Of a stretch of 18,899 nucleotides of DNA, positions 8,758 through 15,116 are shown in pieces. The translations under genes were made by a program, and so were the position numbers. Positions within the stretch are counted from its first letter, which is position 1; each line of letters starts with the position of its first letter. Location: the NCBI GenBank assembly GCA_021797055.1, contig JAKAAI010000033.1, positions 1-18,899 of the forward strand, written 5' to 3'. Below the pieces are notes generated by a model, which worked only from the letters and a program-made list of their open reading frames with translations, made no database searches and was not told where the DNA came from. Origin of the DNA: Thermoplasmata archaeon. GTDB taxonomy: Archaea; Thermoplasmatota; Thermoplasmata; Thermoplasmatales; Thermoplasmataceae.

Positions 8758-8901
8758 CCGCTTACCAACCTGATATTGTTATTTCAATTTGCAGATTATA
8801 GGAAAAGCGACGGATTATTGTATCCTGAAAATTTTACGCCTAAATTTCAGTACTATGTAAATGATCTGGAAAATGTTCTTCCTTTCATCTCAATTAGATA
8901 A
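8758..8901 (+). pseudogene. Possible C-terminal gene remnant (47 codons)
   Basis: Between the orphan gene and the winged-helix gene, one frame stays open for 47 codons and reads like the end of a protein (…YPENFTPKFQYYVNDLENVL…), finishing at TAA 8899-8901. There is no ATG; the only possible start is TTG 8776. The amino-acid mix looks real, but no family was recognised. It may be a 3' fragment left by recombination. Confidence 0.25.
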
Positions 8902-8951
8902 ATCGCAAAATCCATTTTCAGCAGATTAACGTTCCTCGAACAATCAAAGAA

Positions 8952-9266
8952 TCAATCCAATAATTTCTCCGCGCTCATGAGGTGTTTAGCCACCTCTACT
9001 CCCTTATCGGTAAGACAGACCCTGATTGTTCTTCTGCCTTCCTTCCTTTCCTCCATGGTGACAAGTTTGGCCTCCTCCAGGATCCTTAGAATTTTGTCAA
9101 TGGTGCTCCCGTTTGTAATGACTGCTGTGAGATCATACTTTCTCATGCACTTCTTCTCCAGAAGTGCTATAAGCACCGGGACAGCGTATCTCTGAGACAG
9201 TGGGGATTCCTTCAACGGTATTGCATCTGGTTTACTGTATATGAATGATGGTATACCATATACCAT
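8952..9266 (-). CDS. Winged-helix transcriptional regulator
   Basis: This is a small DNA-binding protein of the archaeal winged helix-turn-helix type. The core SQRYAVPVLIALLEKK… shows helix 1, followed by helices 2 and 3 (KYDLTAVITNGSTIDKILRILEEAKLV) and a wing (MEERKEGRRTIRVCLTDKG). The order matches MarR/PadR-like regulators, and it ends in a short helix. I choose ATG 9266 (104 aa) over the longer in-frame ATG at 9320. A TATA-like ATATTAAAG on the minus strand (about 9283-9291) lies about 21-25 bases before 9266, and the longer form would run through the promoter. Palindromes at 9248-9273 overlap its own start, implying autoregulation together with the divergent operon. The ligand is unknown. 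Confidence 0.75.
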   Translation of the reverse strand: MVYGIPSFIYSKPDAIPLKESPLSQRYAVPVLIALLEKKCMRKYDLTAVITNGSTIDKILRILEEAKLVTMEERKEGRRTIRVCLTDKGVEVAKHLMSAEKLLD

Positions 9267-9273
9267 CTGGTAT
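9248..9273. promoter_or_regulatory. Paired palindromic operator between divergent genes
   Basis: A perfect 12-bp palindrome ATGGTATACCAT (9248-9259) abuts a second dyad with arms ATACCA (9260-9265) and TGGTAT (9268-9273). The pair overlaps the start of the winged-helix gene and lies just upstream of the TATA element of the RHH-glycosyltransferase operon. The octamer GGTATACC recurs at 10690-10697. This is probably the binding site of the adjacent regulator. Confidence 0.5.
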
Positions 9274-9280
9274 GTTGAAT

Positions 9281-9291
9281 ACTTTAATATC
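9281..9291. promoter_or_regulatory. Shared TATA region of the divergent promoters
   Basis: CTTTAATAT (9282-9290) lies about 29 bases before ATG 9315 on the plus strand. Read on the other strand, ATATTAAAG lies about 21-25 bases before ATG 9266. One near-symmetric element may serve both leaderless transcripts. Confidence 0.4.
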
Positions 9292-9314
9292 CCATCTACT
9301 ATCCTGTATATTGT

Positions 9315-9500
9315 ATGCAAGTATCAAAAAGAAGTGCAAAGACGACACTGAAGGTATCACGTGATCCAACATGGTTCAGGCTGTATGAGATCAGGGGAAA
9401 GCTACAGAAGCAGACAGGACACAGCCTGACGTTTGACCAGGTCATTGAAACACTCATAGACAGTTATCTGGCCTCTGCCAGCAACATGGGGCAGGCCTGA
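9315..9500 (+). CDS. Ribbon-helix-helix-like DNA-binding protein (61 aa)
   Basis: A short basic N-terminal strand (TTLKVSRDPTWFRL) is followed by two helices (YEIRGKLQKQ and TFDQVIETLIDSYL), the layout of small archaeal ribbon-helix-helix or VapB-type regulators. The start ATG 9315 fits the TATA element at 9282-9290 as a leaderless gene. Its TGA is directly followed by the ATG of the glycosyltransferase, so the two are co-translated. It may regulate this operon. An antitoxin role is possible, but no toxin gene lies beside it. Confidence 0.6.
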   Translation: MQVSKRSAKTTLKVSRDPTWFRLYEIRGKLQKQTGHSLTFDQVIETLIDSYLASASNMGQA

Positions 9501-10652
9501 ATGACCCTGCACACCATTCTACTGTATGTGCTCATATTCTTCGGAATAGTTGCAGCACCATTTTCCATACTTCAGCCAATCCTGCTCATAAGGAACAGGA
9601 ACCTCAGAAAGTACAGGCACAGGCCTCCGGTTCCCGGCAGAAGAATATTGATCCTCATAACAACAGTGGGACGTGCGTCGACTGTTGTGAACCACATCAT
9701 TGATGTTGTAAGAAGTTACGAACTAAATGTGGACATACGGGTGCTAATAGAGGAATACGATCATTCTGAATATCATGCGGATACCATTGTTGTTCCTGAA
9801 TCATATCAGACCGAGAAAAATTCCCAGAACAAGCACAGGGCTCTGCACTACTTCTCGCAATGGCTTTCCATGAATGGTTATGGTACTGAGACCTATGTCA
9901 TCCACCTGGACGATGACACCTATGTCACCAGGGAATACATACAGCATGTGTTCTCCATGAGAGAACATGCCGGCCTTGGCACTGTGAGGCTTCGGGAATA
10001 CGGACACAGCCTCTTCTCCACCCTTGCTGATTTTGGCAGGATCACAGATTACGATTCCTATGTTTCATTCTTCTCCAGCCGGCACAGGCCCATCGGCGTG
10101 AACGGTGAAGGCCTGACAATAAGGGCGGATATTGAATCGGAACTGGGATGGGATTTCGGCCCTGTTGCTGCGGAGGACCTGGTAATGGGTCAGAGGATAT
10201 TCGCTGCCGGATACACATTCGGCTTCATCCCTGGATATGTAATGATTGCACCGGCCACAACGGCAATGGATTTCTACAGGCAGAGGAGGAGATGGGTTGA
10301 CCACTTCTTCAGGTCTGCCAGGGATGTCTGGAAATTGAGGAAGGCAGCCGTACTGTGGTTCGGATATCTCTATGTGTTTGGATGGGGAGCACTCACCGGC
10401 CTCATAATATGGGCTCTGGTCATATTTGTTGGGTACAATCCTCCTGTGCCGGTACTGATTATACTGACCTATGAGCTCATAATGGCATTCATCTCAAAAC
10501 AGTATGGTGCGTGGACAGTGAAGGAGAAGAGGTACAGGCTGATTATGCTCATATTGCAGATACCCGTGACAATGTTCGAATCCGGCACTTTCTTCTACTG
10601 GGCACTTGCAAGGCCGAAGGGAAACAAGGATTACACCATTGCCAAGGTATGA
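9501..10652 (+). CDS. Membrane glycosyltransferase, family 2 (GT-A fold)
   Basis: This processive-type family 2 glycosyltransferase transfers a sugar from a nucleotide-sugar donor on the cytoplasmic face of the membrane. It has an N-terminal membrane helix (about 5-30). The GT-A domain carries the metal-binding DDD (137-139), a likely catalytic ED (225-226) and QRRRW (261-265, the Q-x-x-R-W motif of cellulose-synthase-like enzymes). Three C-terminal membrane segments follow (about 283-310, 316-332 and 346-369). Its 383 aa are complete. It starts at zero distance after the RHH stop. The acceptor could be a surface glycan or glycolipid, and alteration of the cell surface by a mobile element is a reasonable but unproven role. 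Confidence 0.87.
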   Translation: MTLHTILLYVLIFFGIVAAPFSILQPILLIRNRNLRKYRHRPPVPGRRILILITTVGRASTVVNHIIDVVRSYELNVDIRVLIEEYDHSEYHADTIVVPESYQTEKNSQNKHRALHYFSQWLSMNGYGTETYVIHLDDDTYVTREYIQHVFSMREHAGLGTVRLREYGHSLFSTLADFGRITDYDSYVSFFSSRHRPIGVNGEGLTIRADIESELGWDFGPVAAEDLVMGQRIFAAGYTFGFIPGYVMIAPATTAMDFYRQRRRWVDHFFRSARDVWKLRKAAVLWFGYLYVFGWGALTGLIIWALVIFVGYNPPVPVLIILTYELIMAFISKQYGAWTVKEKRYRLIMLILQIPVTMFESGTFFYWALARPKGNKDYTIAKV

Positions 10653-10689
10653 AGTATGAAATCATGAAACAATGGCTCCTAATTGGTGG

Positions 10690-10705
10690 GGTATACCGGT
10701 ATACT
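10690..10705. promoter_or_regulatory. Palindrome sharing the GGTATACC octamer, possible second operator
   Basis: GTATACCGGTATAC (10691-10704) is a perfect 14-bp palindrome in the gap after the glycosyltransferase. It overlaps GGTATACC (10690-10697), the same octamer as at 9250-9257. This suggests that the winged-helix regulator at 8952 also controls the downstream pair of small genes. Confidence 0.4.
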
Positions 10706-10720
10706 GAAGTTTCCATAAAT

Positions 10721-10737
10721 GCTCTTTTTCTCATTTT
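10721..10737 (+). terminator. T-rich stretch after the glycosyltransferase gene
   Basis: A pyrimidine run with CTTTTTC and ATTTT lies about 70 bases past the glycosyltransferase stop. Archaeal termination commonly uses T-runs without a hairpin. A weak TATA-like CTTTTACAT (about 10754-10762) follows, about 28 bases ahead of the next gene. Confidence 0.3.
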
Positions 10738-10785
10738 GCAGCGAGATAGGACGGCTTTTACATCGCAAAAATCTCAAGCAATACA

Positions 10786-10980
10786 ATGAACGTGAAAGGA
10801 ACACTTGTCAACATTGATGACGCCGTGATCAATGCGGCTAGAAGCGAGGGCTACAGGAAGGGATGGAATGACAGGAAACTCCACGATTCAGGCATAATAG
10901 AGGATGCCATGAGGGAGTCCAGGAACTTCAGGGAGTTCATTGCTGCACTCAGGGAAAGAATGGAGATGCTGGATGAGTGA
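10786..10980 (+). CDS. Small protein of unknown function (64 aa)
   Basis: The protein is highly charged and mostly helical, with a basic first half (SEGYRKGWNDRKLHD) and an acidic, amphipathic second half (ESRNFREFIAALRERMEMLDE). The ATG lies about 28 bases after the TATA-like CTTTTACAT. Its last codons overlap the start of the next small gene, so the two are probably made together. The family was not recognised; size and charge fit an archaeal plasmid-type accessory protein. Confidence 0.55.
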   Translation: MNVKGTLVNIDDAVINAARSEGYRKGWNDRKLHDSGIIEDAMRESRNFREFIAALRERMEMLDE

Positions 10981-11194
10981 TACCATGGCCAGAAGAAACC
11001 CATTCACCAAGGAATACTACACAGGAAGGAAAGACCAATATGACATCGATTATTCTATATTTAGAAGAGCTGTGGAGGAAACTCAGACCAGGGAAGACCT
11101 CATCAAGTTCCTGGAAGACAGGTTTACTTATGTCATATCAAAGATAGCGGATCAGAATGCCAGGGAGCTGATGGAGGAGCTAGATTTAGTTTAA
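10973..11194 (+). CDS. Small protein of unknown function (73 aa)
   Basis: The start is set at ATG 10973, which has GGAG 7 bases upstream and overlaps the previous gene by 8 bases. ATG 10985 is an alternative, and the in-frame start at 10940 lies deep inside the previous gene. The protein has a basic, Arg-rich start (MARRNPFTKEYYTGRKDQ) and an acidic helical end (…REDLIKFLEDRF…ELMEELDLV). The helical ends of this protein and its neighbour (REFIAALRERM and EDLIKFLEDRF) have a similar pattern, so the pair may be related or form a complex. No family was recognised. Confidence 0.55.
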   Translation: MSDTMARRNPFTKEYYTGRKDQYDIDYSIFRRAVEETQTREDLIKFLEDRFTYVISKIADQNARELMEELDLV

Positions 11195-11261
11195 CTCCAT
11201 CTTTTTAATTTTCCACATTATTTTCATGCTTAATTAACTGGTGAACCCTTTAAACCCTCAA
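11195..11261. terminator. T-rich convergent intergenic terminator region
   Basis: The 67-base gap between convergent genes carries CTTTTTAATTTT (11209-11220) and further T-runs on the plus strand, with A/T-rich sequence for the opposite strand. It probably ends the small-gene transcript, and possibly the radical SAM transcript too. Confidence 0.35.
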
Positions 11262-12401
11262 TTATCCTTGTACAGCGTAAGGCTGTGCTACTGTTTCTGT
11301 TTTCTTGGGCCTGAGTTCCATAGCCTGTTCAAAGGTATCTGAATATAGGAACTTATCTGCCAAAGCCTTGTAAGGCACCCACGTTCCTGCAAAGCCCAGT
11401 ACTCTTCTGGCATCTGCGATCATTTCAAGTTTTTCTGGTGTCCAGAGCGGAGACACATAGCCTGTTCTTGTGAGAGAGTCAAGCGGAATAAACCTCATGG
11501 GATACACTGATGCGCCCCATTTCATCAAATTCTTGAGCCGAAGAAGGAAATCCTCAGGAGTATCGCCTTTCTTATGCTGTTTATCCCAGAAATTATACAG
11601 CATGTAGAAGATCAGGTTCTTCTTCTTATATCCAGCTTCCCCTAACAGTTCTATGGCCTTTTTGATATAGGGGCCTTCCCAGGGCCAATCATATGCCATA
11701 TGTATGCTTTTGGACTTGACGTCAGCGAGAAGTCCTGCGGTTTCCTCATCCATTAGCCTTGCATCAAGTCCCTGGTTAAAGTCAGCTTCTATTCCATGAT
11801 CGATTAGCTCTTTCAACATGGATTTGGCAAAAGGAGAGGCAAGGAAGTTATTGTCCCATATTGTCACCTTTTTGTGGGATGGATGCATCAGATCTAATAT
11901 GGAAGGTTTCTGATCTCTCATACCGCCTTCTACCTTTGGAACAACGCAGAATTGGCACTTCCTTATGCAGCCACGGGAAGTGAATACAATTGACCTGTCC
12001 CAGTCTTTCCATTTGTCCACCTGTTGTAAAAGATGGTAAGCAGGCAGCATGTTCTCAGCTTCCGGATACAATCCTAAATGAATTTTTACGTATGGAAACG
12101 CTTTTCTTATGTTATCTGGCATTAGTGTTGCGTAGATACCTCCGACATAAATAGGGACCTCCGGAAATTGGTTGTGATAGAATTCAATGGCCTCATGAAC
12201 AGGTTTCCATGAGTATGTGAAAAGTGAAGTTATATATATTTTGGATGGGGCCTTATCAACTTGCTGCAACCCATTTACAAGTGTTACCGCGTTCCATTTT
12301 CTTTCTTCCATCTTTCCAAGTTTAAGAAGACCCAGTGGTGGATATTTAGAATAATAAGACGGTTCAACCTCAAGTACTTTCATGGATCCTTGAGGATCCA
12401 T
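11262..12401 (-). CDS. Radical SAM protein with N-terminal B12-binding-like domain
   Basis: Residues 145-152, CIRKCQFC, form the C-x3-C-x2-C cluster that binds [4Fe-4S] and S-adenosylmethionine for radical chemistry. Before it, about residues 7-125 resemble the cobalamin-binding Rossmann domain of B12-radical SAM proteins (VGGIYATLMP), but no D-x-H-x-x-G cobalamin ligand motif is seen. The rest follows a TIM-barrel pattern; the protein is 379 aa. The substrate is unknown. A TATA-like AGTATATTG on the minus strand (about 12424-12432) lies about 26 bases before ATG 12401, which supports that start and a leaderless mRNA; ATG 12383 is the alternative. Both starts lie in a perfect hairpin. It is the gene after the GHKL operon, but has its own promoter. 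Confidence 0.85.
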   Translation of the reverse strand: MDPQGSMKVLEVEPSYYSKYPPLGLLKLGKMEERKWNAVTLVNGLQQVDKAPSKIYITSLFTYSWKPVHEAIEFYHNQFPEVPIYVGGIYATLMPDNIRKAFPYVKIHLGLYPEAENMLPAYHLLQQVDKWKDWDRSIVFTSRGCIRKCQFCVVPKVEGGMRDQKPSILDLMHPSHKKVTIWDNNFLASPFAKSMLKELIDHGIEADFNQGLDARLMDEETAGLLADVKSKSIHMAYDWPWEGPYIKKAIELLGEAGYKKKNLIFYMLYNFWDKQHKKGDTPEDFLLRLKNLMKWGASVYPMRFIPLDSLTRTGYVSPLWTPEKLEMIADARRVLGFAGTWVPYKALADKFLYSDTFEQAMELRPKKTETVAQPYAVQG

Positions 12402-12405
12402 GAAA
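12378..12405. promoter_or_regulatory. Perfect hairpin over the radical SAM gene start
   Basis: Arms TTTCATGGATCC (12378-12389) and GGATCCATGAAA (12394-12405) match over 12 bp around a TTGA loop. Both candidate start codons (12401 and 12383) are inside the arms. With the TATA element at about 12424-12432, the mRNA would begin at or just before this stem, so it may limit translation or serve as an operator. Confidence 0.55.
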
Positions 12406-12433
12406 CTAAAAAACTTTGGATCTCAATATACTT

Positions 12434-14200
12434 TCACTTCTTAGTCCATTGATCCAGCCAATGTACAATAAAGTCAGAAATTAGAATTATTTCCAATAGA
12501 TTCCTTGGATTGTTCATATCATCCATGAAAGTGTGAGCAGATGGATTTCTGAAAATTGTGAAAGTGCCTTCAAGGATTTCAGTGAATGCCTGGTAGTACT
12601 TTTCTATAGAAAAACCACGAAGGTCTGGAGGATTATACTTACTCTTAAATTCAGACAAATATTTATTCAAATCAAAATTTTCTTGCTCTTTTTTATCCAA
12701 CAATTGCTTTATCTTTTGTTCTATGAAAGTAAAAGTCCGATTTGTAATATCTTTTGTATCGCCATTTCCAATTCTCTCAGCAAGTTTATCATCAATAATG
12801 TTCTCCTTTAAAAAAGTGATCACGATTTTTGGCCATGCATTTTTCCTTTCCTTCTTAGGTTGCCTCTCACTAGGCTGAATTTTTTGGCTCTTTATAAATT
12901 CAGAGACTCTAGGATAATTTAAAGTCCGCTCCACAAGTTCATTTTTTAATTTATTTGTAGGGTCTTTTAAATCAACCTGTCCTTGATCAACCTTTGTTTT
13001 AAATTCAAGTGCTTTTTCAATTTTTTCTATAATTTTGCCTTCATTAGTTTGTATTTTTTCATTCTCCTCAACAGCTAATCCTATCTTCCCTCTCTTCTTA
13101 TTTGACGAAGCCCTTTTATTGAGTCGCTCATTGGTTACCGTCAACTTGATTATCCCTATTCCAAGTTTTGAATCAAAGTCAGCTATTCCCCATAGTTCAT
13201 TAAGGAGTGACCTAGTTTTTATAACAAATGTATCAAGGTAATTGCTAGCGACAAACCAGTCTCTGCTAGTGTTGATTTCTATTCTCTCATCCAATAAGAT
13301 AATTTCACCAATGTACCTAGGAGAGTATTTGGCCTTAAACTCAGCCTCAACGACTTTTTCTGTACCCACAGTAAGACCTTTTCGTTTGACCAAAATCCTA
13401 GAATCAGGGAAAGACTCGCCTGACTTATTATATGCCGCCCAGACTTTTCCTATTAACTTGCCTTCATCATCCCTAATATCATGGGACCAGAATGTGTCAG
13501 CAAGCTGAAGTGACCTGTTCTCAAATTTAACGATTTTCTTACTGACCCCATTCAAATCCAAGTTTATTGCTATTTCCCTAGCAGTATCACCTAAAAATTC
13601 ATTGAGCTGTTCCTTGAATTGGAAAGTATCGCTGATAGGAAGATTTACAGTGTACTCTAGAAATCTCACCAAGTTTTCTTTTTGTATTAATTGGATGGCG
13701 TCTCTACTTAGGCCTTCAAATCTAATATGCGTAAATGAAGTTTCGTCGCTATCTGCAGACGCTTCTTCTATTTTCAAAATTTGTTGCATCGCTTGTTCAA
13801 AGGTAGCATCACGTGAATTTGTTAAGATGCTTCTATACTTTATCATGTCCACCGTTGCCAAATAAGTCTTTCTGCCCGACATCTTAGTACGAACTAAAAT
13901 TGTGTCACATATTCCCGAACCTGCATACATTCCTATGCCAAGTTCTCCTATTTTGCTTTCATCCTTGAACGATTTTCCGATACCAAAAGCTTCTCTTACT
14001 AGGATATCGTTATCCATTCCCCTGCCGAAATCTATAATTTCTAAGTCGTTACCGTGTAATTTTATGTCGATAGAGGGGGTTCCACTGTCAATGGCATTCT
14101 GAATATATTCTCTTAGCCAAGTGATATTCCCGGAATACTGACGCCTCCCTATGTCATCTATTATACCAGCGTATACTGGTGGGATAATGTTTTCTGTCAA
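12434..14200 (-). CDS. GHKL (Hsp90/MutL-type) ATPase with C-terminal Ymh/HEPN-like domain
   Basis: The N-terminal 100 residues carry the Bergerat ATP-binding fold: REYIQNAIDSG (30-40, Glu31/Asn35 of the N box), DFGRGM (57-62, the D-x-G-x-G box) and KIGELGIGMYAG (83-94, glycine lid). The middle is a transducer-like region and then a Lys/Glu-rich linker (about 350-480). The C-terminus contains FRNPSAH (R551-x4-H556) followed by a hydrophobic helix, closely resembling the TIGR02391/Ymh family, whose R-x4-H motif is that of HEPN ribonucleases. An ATP-gated RNA-cleaving or abortive-infection effector is a reasonable prediction. The start is TTG 14200: an in-frame TAG lies two codons upstream, and AAAGGAG sits 8 bases before it. 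It overlaps the previous stop as TTGA. Confidence 0.82.
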   Translation of the reverse strand: MTENIIPPVYAGIIDDIGRRQYSGNITWLREYIQNAIDSGTPSIDIKLHGNDLEIIDFGRGMDNDILVREAFGIGKSFKDESKIGELGIGMYAGSGICDTILVRTKMSGRKTYLATVDMIKYRSILTNSRDATFEQAMQQILKIEEASADSDETSFTHIRFEGLSRDAIQLIQKENLVRFLEYTVNLPISDTFQFKEQLNEFLGDTAREIAINLDLNGVSKKIVKFENRSLQLADTFWSHDIRDDEGKLIGKVWAAYNKSGESFPDSRILVKRKGLTVGTEKVVEAEFKAKYSPRYIGEIILLDERIEINTSRDWFVASNYLDTFVIKTRSLLNELWGIADFDSKLGIGIIKLTVTNERLNKRASSNKKRGKIGLAVEENEKIQTNEGKIIEKIEKALEFKTKVDQGQVDLKDPTNKLKNELVERTLNYPRVSEFIKSQKIQPSERQPKKERKNAWPKIVITFLKENIIDDKLAERIGNGDTKDITNRTFTFIEQKIKQLLDKKEQENFDLNKYLSEFKSKYNPPDLRGFSIEKYYQAFTEILEGTFTIFRNPSAHTFMDDMNNPRNLLEIILISDFIVHWLDQWTKK

Positions 14201-14484
14201 TGCCTATACTCCTTTTGGTCGTTAGTTTTCCTATAGGACCTGGAGACTTTGCGCTCCCTGATAATAACTGGGCCACGTTCCCAACCATATTTTCTGGTAT
14301 CTTCTATTGTAACTTGGTCACTTTCATAATTCCCAATTCTGGCATAATGAGCTTTAACAGGTCGTCCATTTCTAATGTGACTTGGAATCCATTTGAAGCT
14401 TTCTCGGTATCTAGTAGCTGCATTTTCCTTTAGTACTCTGCGGTCTATTTCGCTATTATTCCTTCTATCTGTCCTTTTTATCAA
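14197..14484 (-). CDS. Small basic protein of the GHKL operon, unknown function (95 aa)
   Basis: This protein is strongly basic, with many Arg and Lys residues (MIKRTDRRNN…, RERKVSRSYRKTND). Tyr, Trp and Ile patches in between (SFKWIPSHIRNGRPVKAHYARIG) read like a small beta-barrel or nucleic-acid-binding domain. No family was recognised. The start is TTG 14484, supported by AGGTGAT three bases upstream; the nearby ATG at 14489 gives only Met-His-stop. Its stop overlaps the TTG of the ATPase gene, so the two products are probably made in step and may bind one another. A nucleic-acid-binding partner of the ATPase is a guess from charge alone. Confidence 0.65.
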   Translation of the reverse strand: MIKRTDRRNNSEIDRRVLKENAATRYRESFKWIPSHIRNGRPVKAHYARIGNYESDQVTIEDTRKYGWERGPVIIRERKVSRSYRKTNDQKEYRH

Positions 14485-14555
14485 TGCATCACCTTGCCAC
14501 TTCTATTATGTTGGTTTTTCATATCATCTTTTCTACTAATTCCTAATTGCCTCAT
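14481..14555 (-). CDS. Bridging mini-ORF, 24 codons, in the GHKL operon
   Basis: ATG 14555 overlaps the previous gene's stop (ATGA), and its own TGA overlaps the TTG start of the 95-aa gene (TTGA). It therefore fills the whole gap between them. The product would be basic (MRQLGISRKDDMKNQH…). It may exist only to hand ribosomes from one gene to the next, or be a tiny protein. The first overlap follows automatically from a GAA codon before TGA, so chance cannot be excluded. Confidence 0.35.
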   Translation of the reverse strand: MRQLGISRKDDMKNQHNRSGKVMH

Positions 14556-15061
14556 TCATAAATTGTCCTATTCCTCACTAGATAATCATATTGTTCCTTT
14601 GATATGTTTCTAAATGCTGCTCTGTCACCCGCTGCGTTGAAATTTTCAAAATTTGGCGATCCTGGTAAATTTCTAATCATTCCCACTCCAATTGGATTAT
14701 CCAGTATATGCAGAGTATTTTCATTCATCACATTTCTAAAGGGAAAACAGTAATCAGATTCTTCGCATCCTTCGTGACTTACAATCATTTTATCCGGGAT
14801 TACGTCAGCATCTACGGTAATCGCTTTTAGATGTTTGTCATATAGTAGCAACTTAGTTTTCCCACCTCTCATGTAATCCCTGGGAGTACCCCAAATCCAA
14901 AGACCATCGTGTCCCATCACATTAGGCCATTCCCCTGAACACATTAGGTCCAAATAGTCCCTTTCCCCTTTTGGAATTCTGCCATGCTTGCTGAATACCC
15001 AAGTCTCTCTACCAAACCATATTTTGCAAATAATCCCATAAATTTTGTTTGAATCACTCAT
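14552..15061 (-). CDS. Protein of unknown function in the GHKL operon (169 aa)
   Basis: I start it at ATG 15061, with GGGGGT 7 bases upstream. An in-frame TTG at 15109 would add 16 residues without a good ribosome-binding site. The product is soluble and rich in Trp, Gly and Asp (IYGIICKIWFGRETWVFSKHG, GLWIWGTPRDYM). It has two cysteines close together (GCEESDYC) and ends in a short helix (ISKEQYDYLVRNRT). The Trp-rich beta pattern is faintly like PUA/EVE-type small-ligand or modified-base readers, but I cannot claim that family. It lies between the 358-aa and 95-aa genes in a tightly packed operon, so it is probably a subunit or sensor of that system. Confidence 0.7.
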   Translation of the reverse strand: MSDSNKIYGIICKIWFGRETWVFSKHGRIPKGERDYLDLMCSGEWPNVMGHDGLWIWGTPRDYMRGGKTKLLLYDKHLKAITVDADVIPDKMIVSHEGCEESDYCFPFRNVMNENTLHILDNPIGVGMIRNLPGSPNFENFNAAGDRAAFRNISKEQYDYLVRNRTIYE

Positions 15062-15062
15062 T

Positions 15063-15116
15063 TTAGTACCCCCTATAAATTCCATTTTTAAAGAGAATAA
15101 CCTTTCCAAAGTTCAT
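15063..15116 (-). CDS. Bridging mini-ORF, 17 codons, in the GHKL operon
   Basis: ATG 15116 overlaps the stop of the 358-aa gene (ATGA), and its TAA ends one base before ATG 15061 of the next gene. Like the 24-codon frame at 14481-14555, it exactly spans an intergenic gap. Translational hand-over is the likeliest role if it is real. It is too short for any protein-family judgement. Confidence 0.28.
   Translation of the reverse strand: MNFGKVILFKNGIYRGY

Noticed and set aside
9315..9500. Type II toxin-antitoxin pair with the RHH-like protein as antitoxin
   Set aside because: The co-translated partner is a membrane glycosyltransferase with intact GT2 motifs, not a PIN, RelE or HEPN toxin.
10511..10789. 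92-codon plus-strand frame overlapping the end of the glycosyltransferase
   Set aside because: Its first half is a shadow of the membrane-rich glycosyltransferase end and its second half reads through the T-rich and palindromic intergenic region; the composition is not protein-like.
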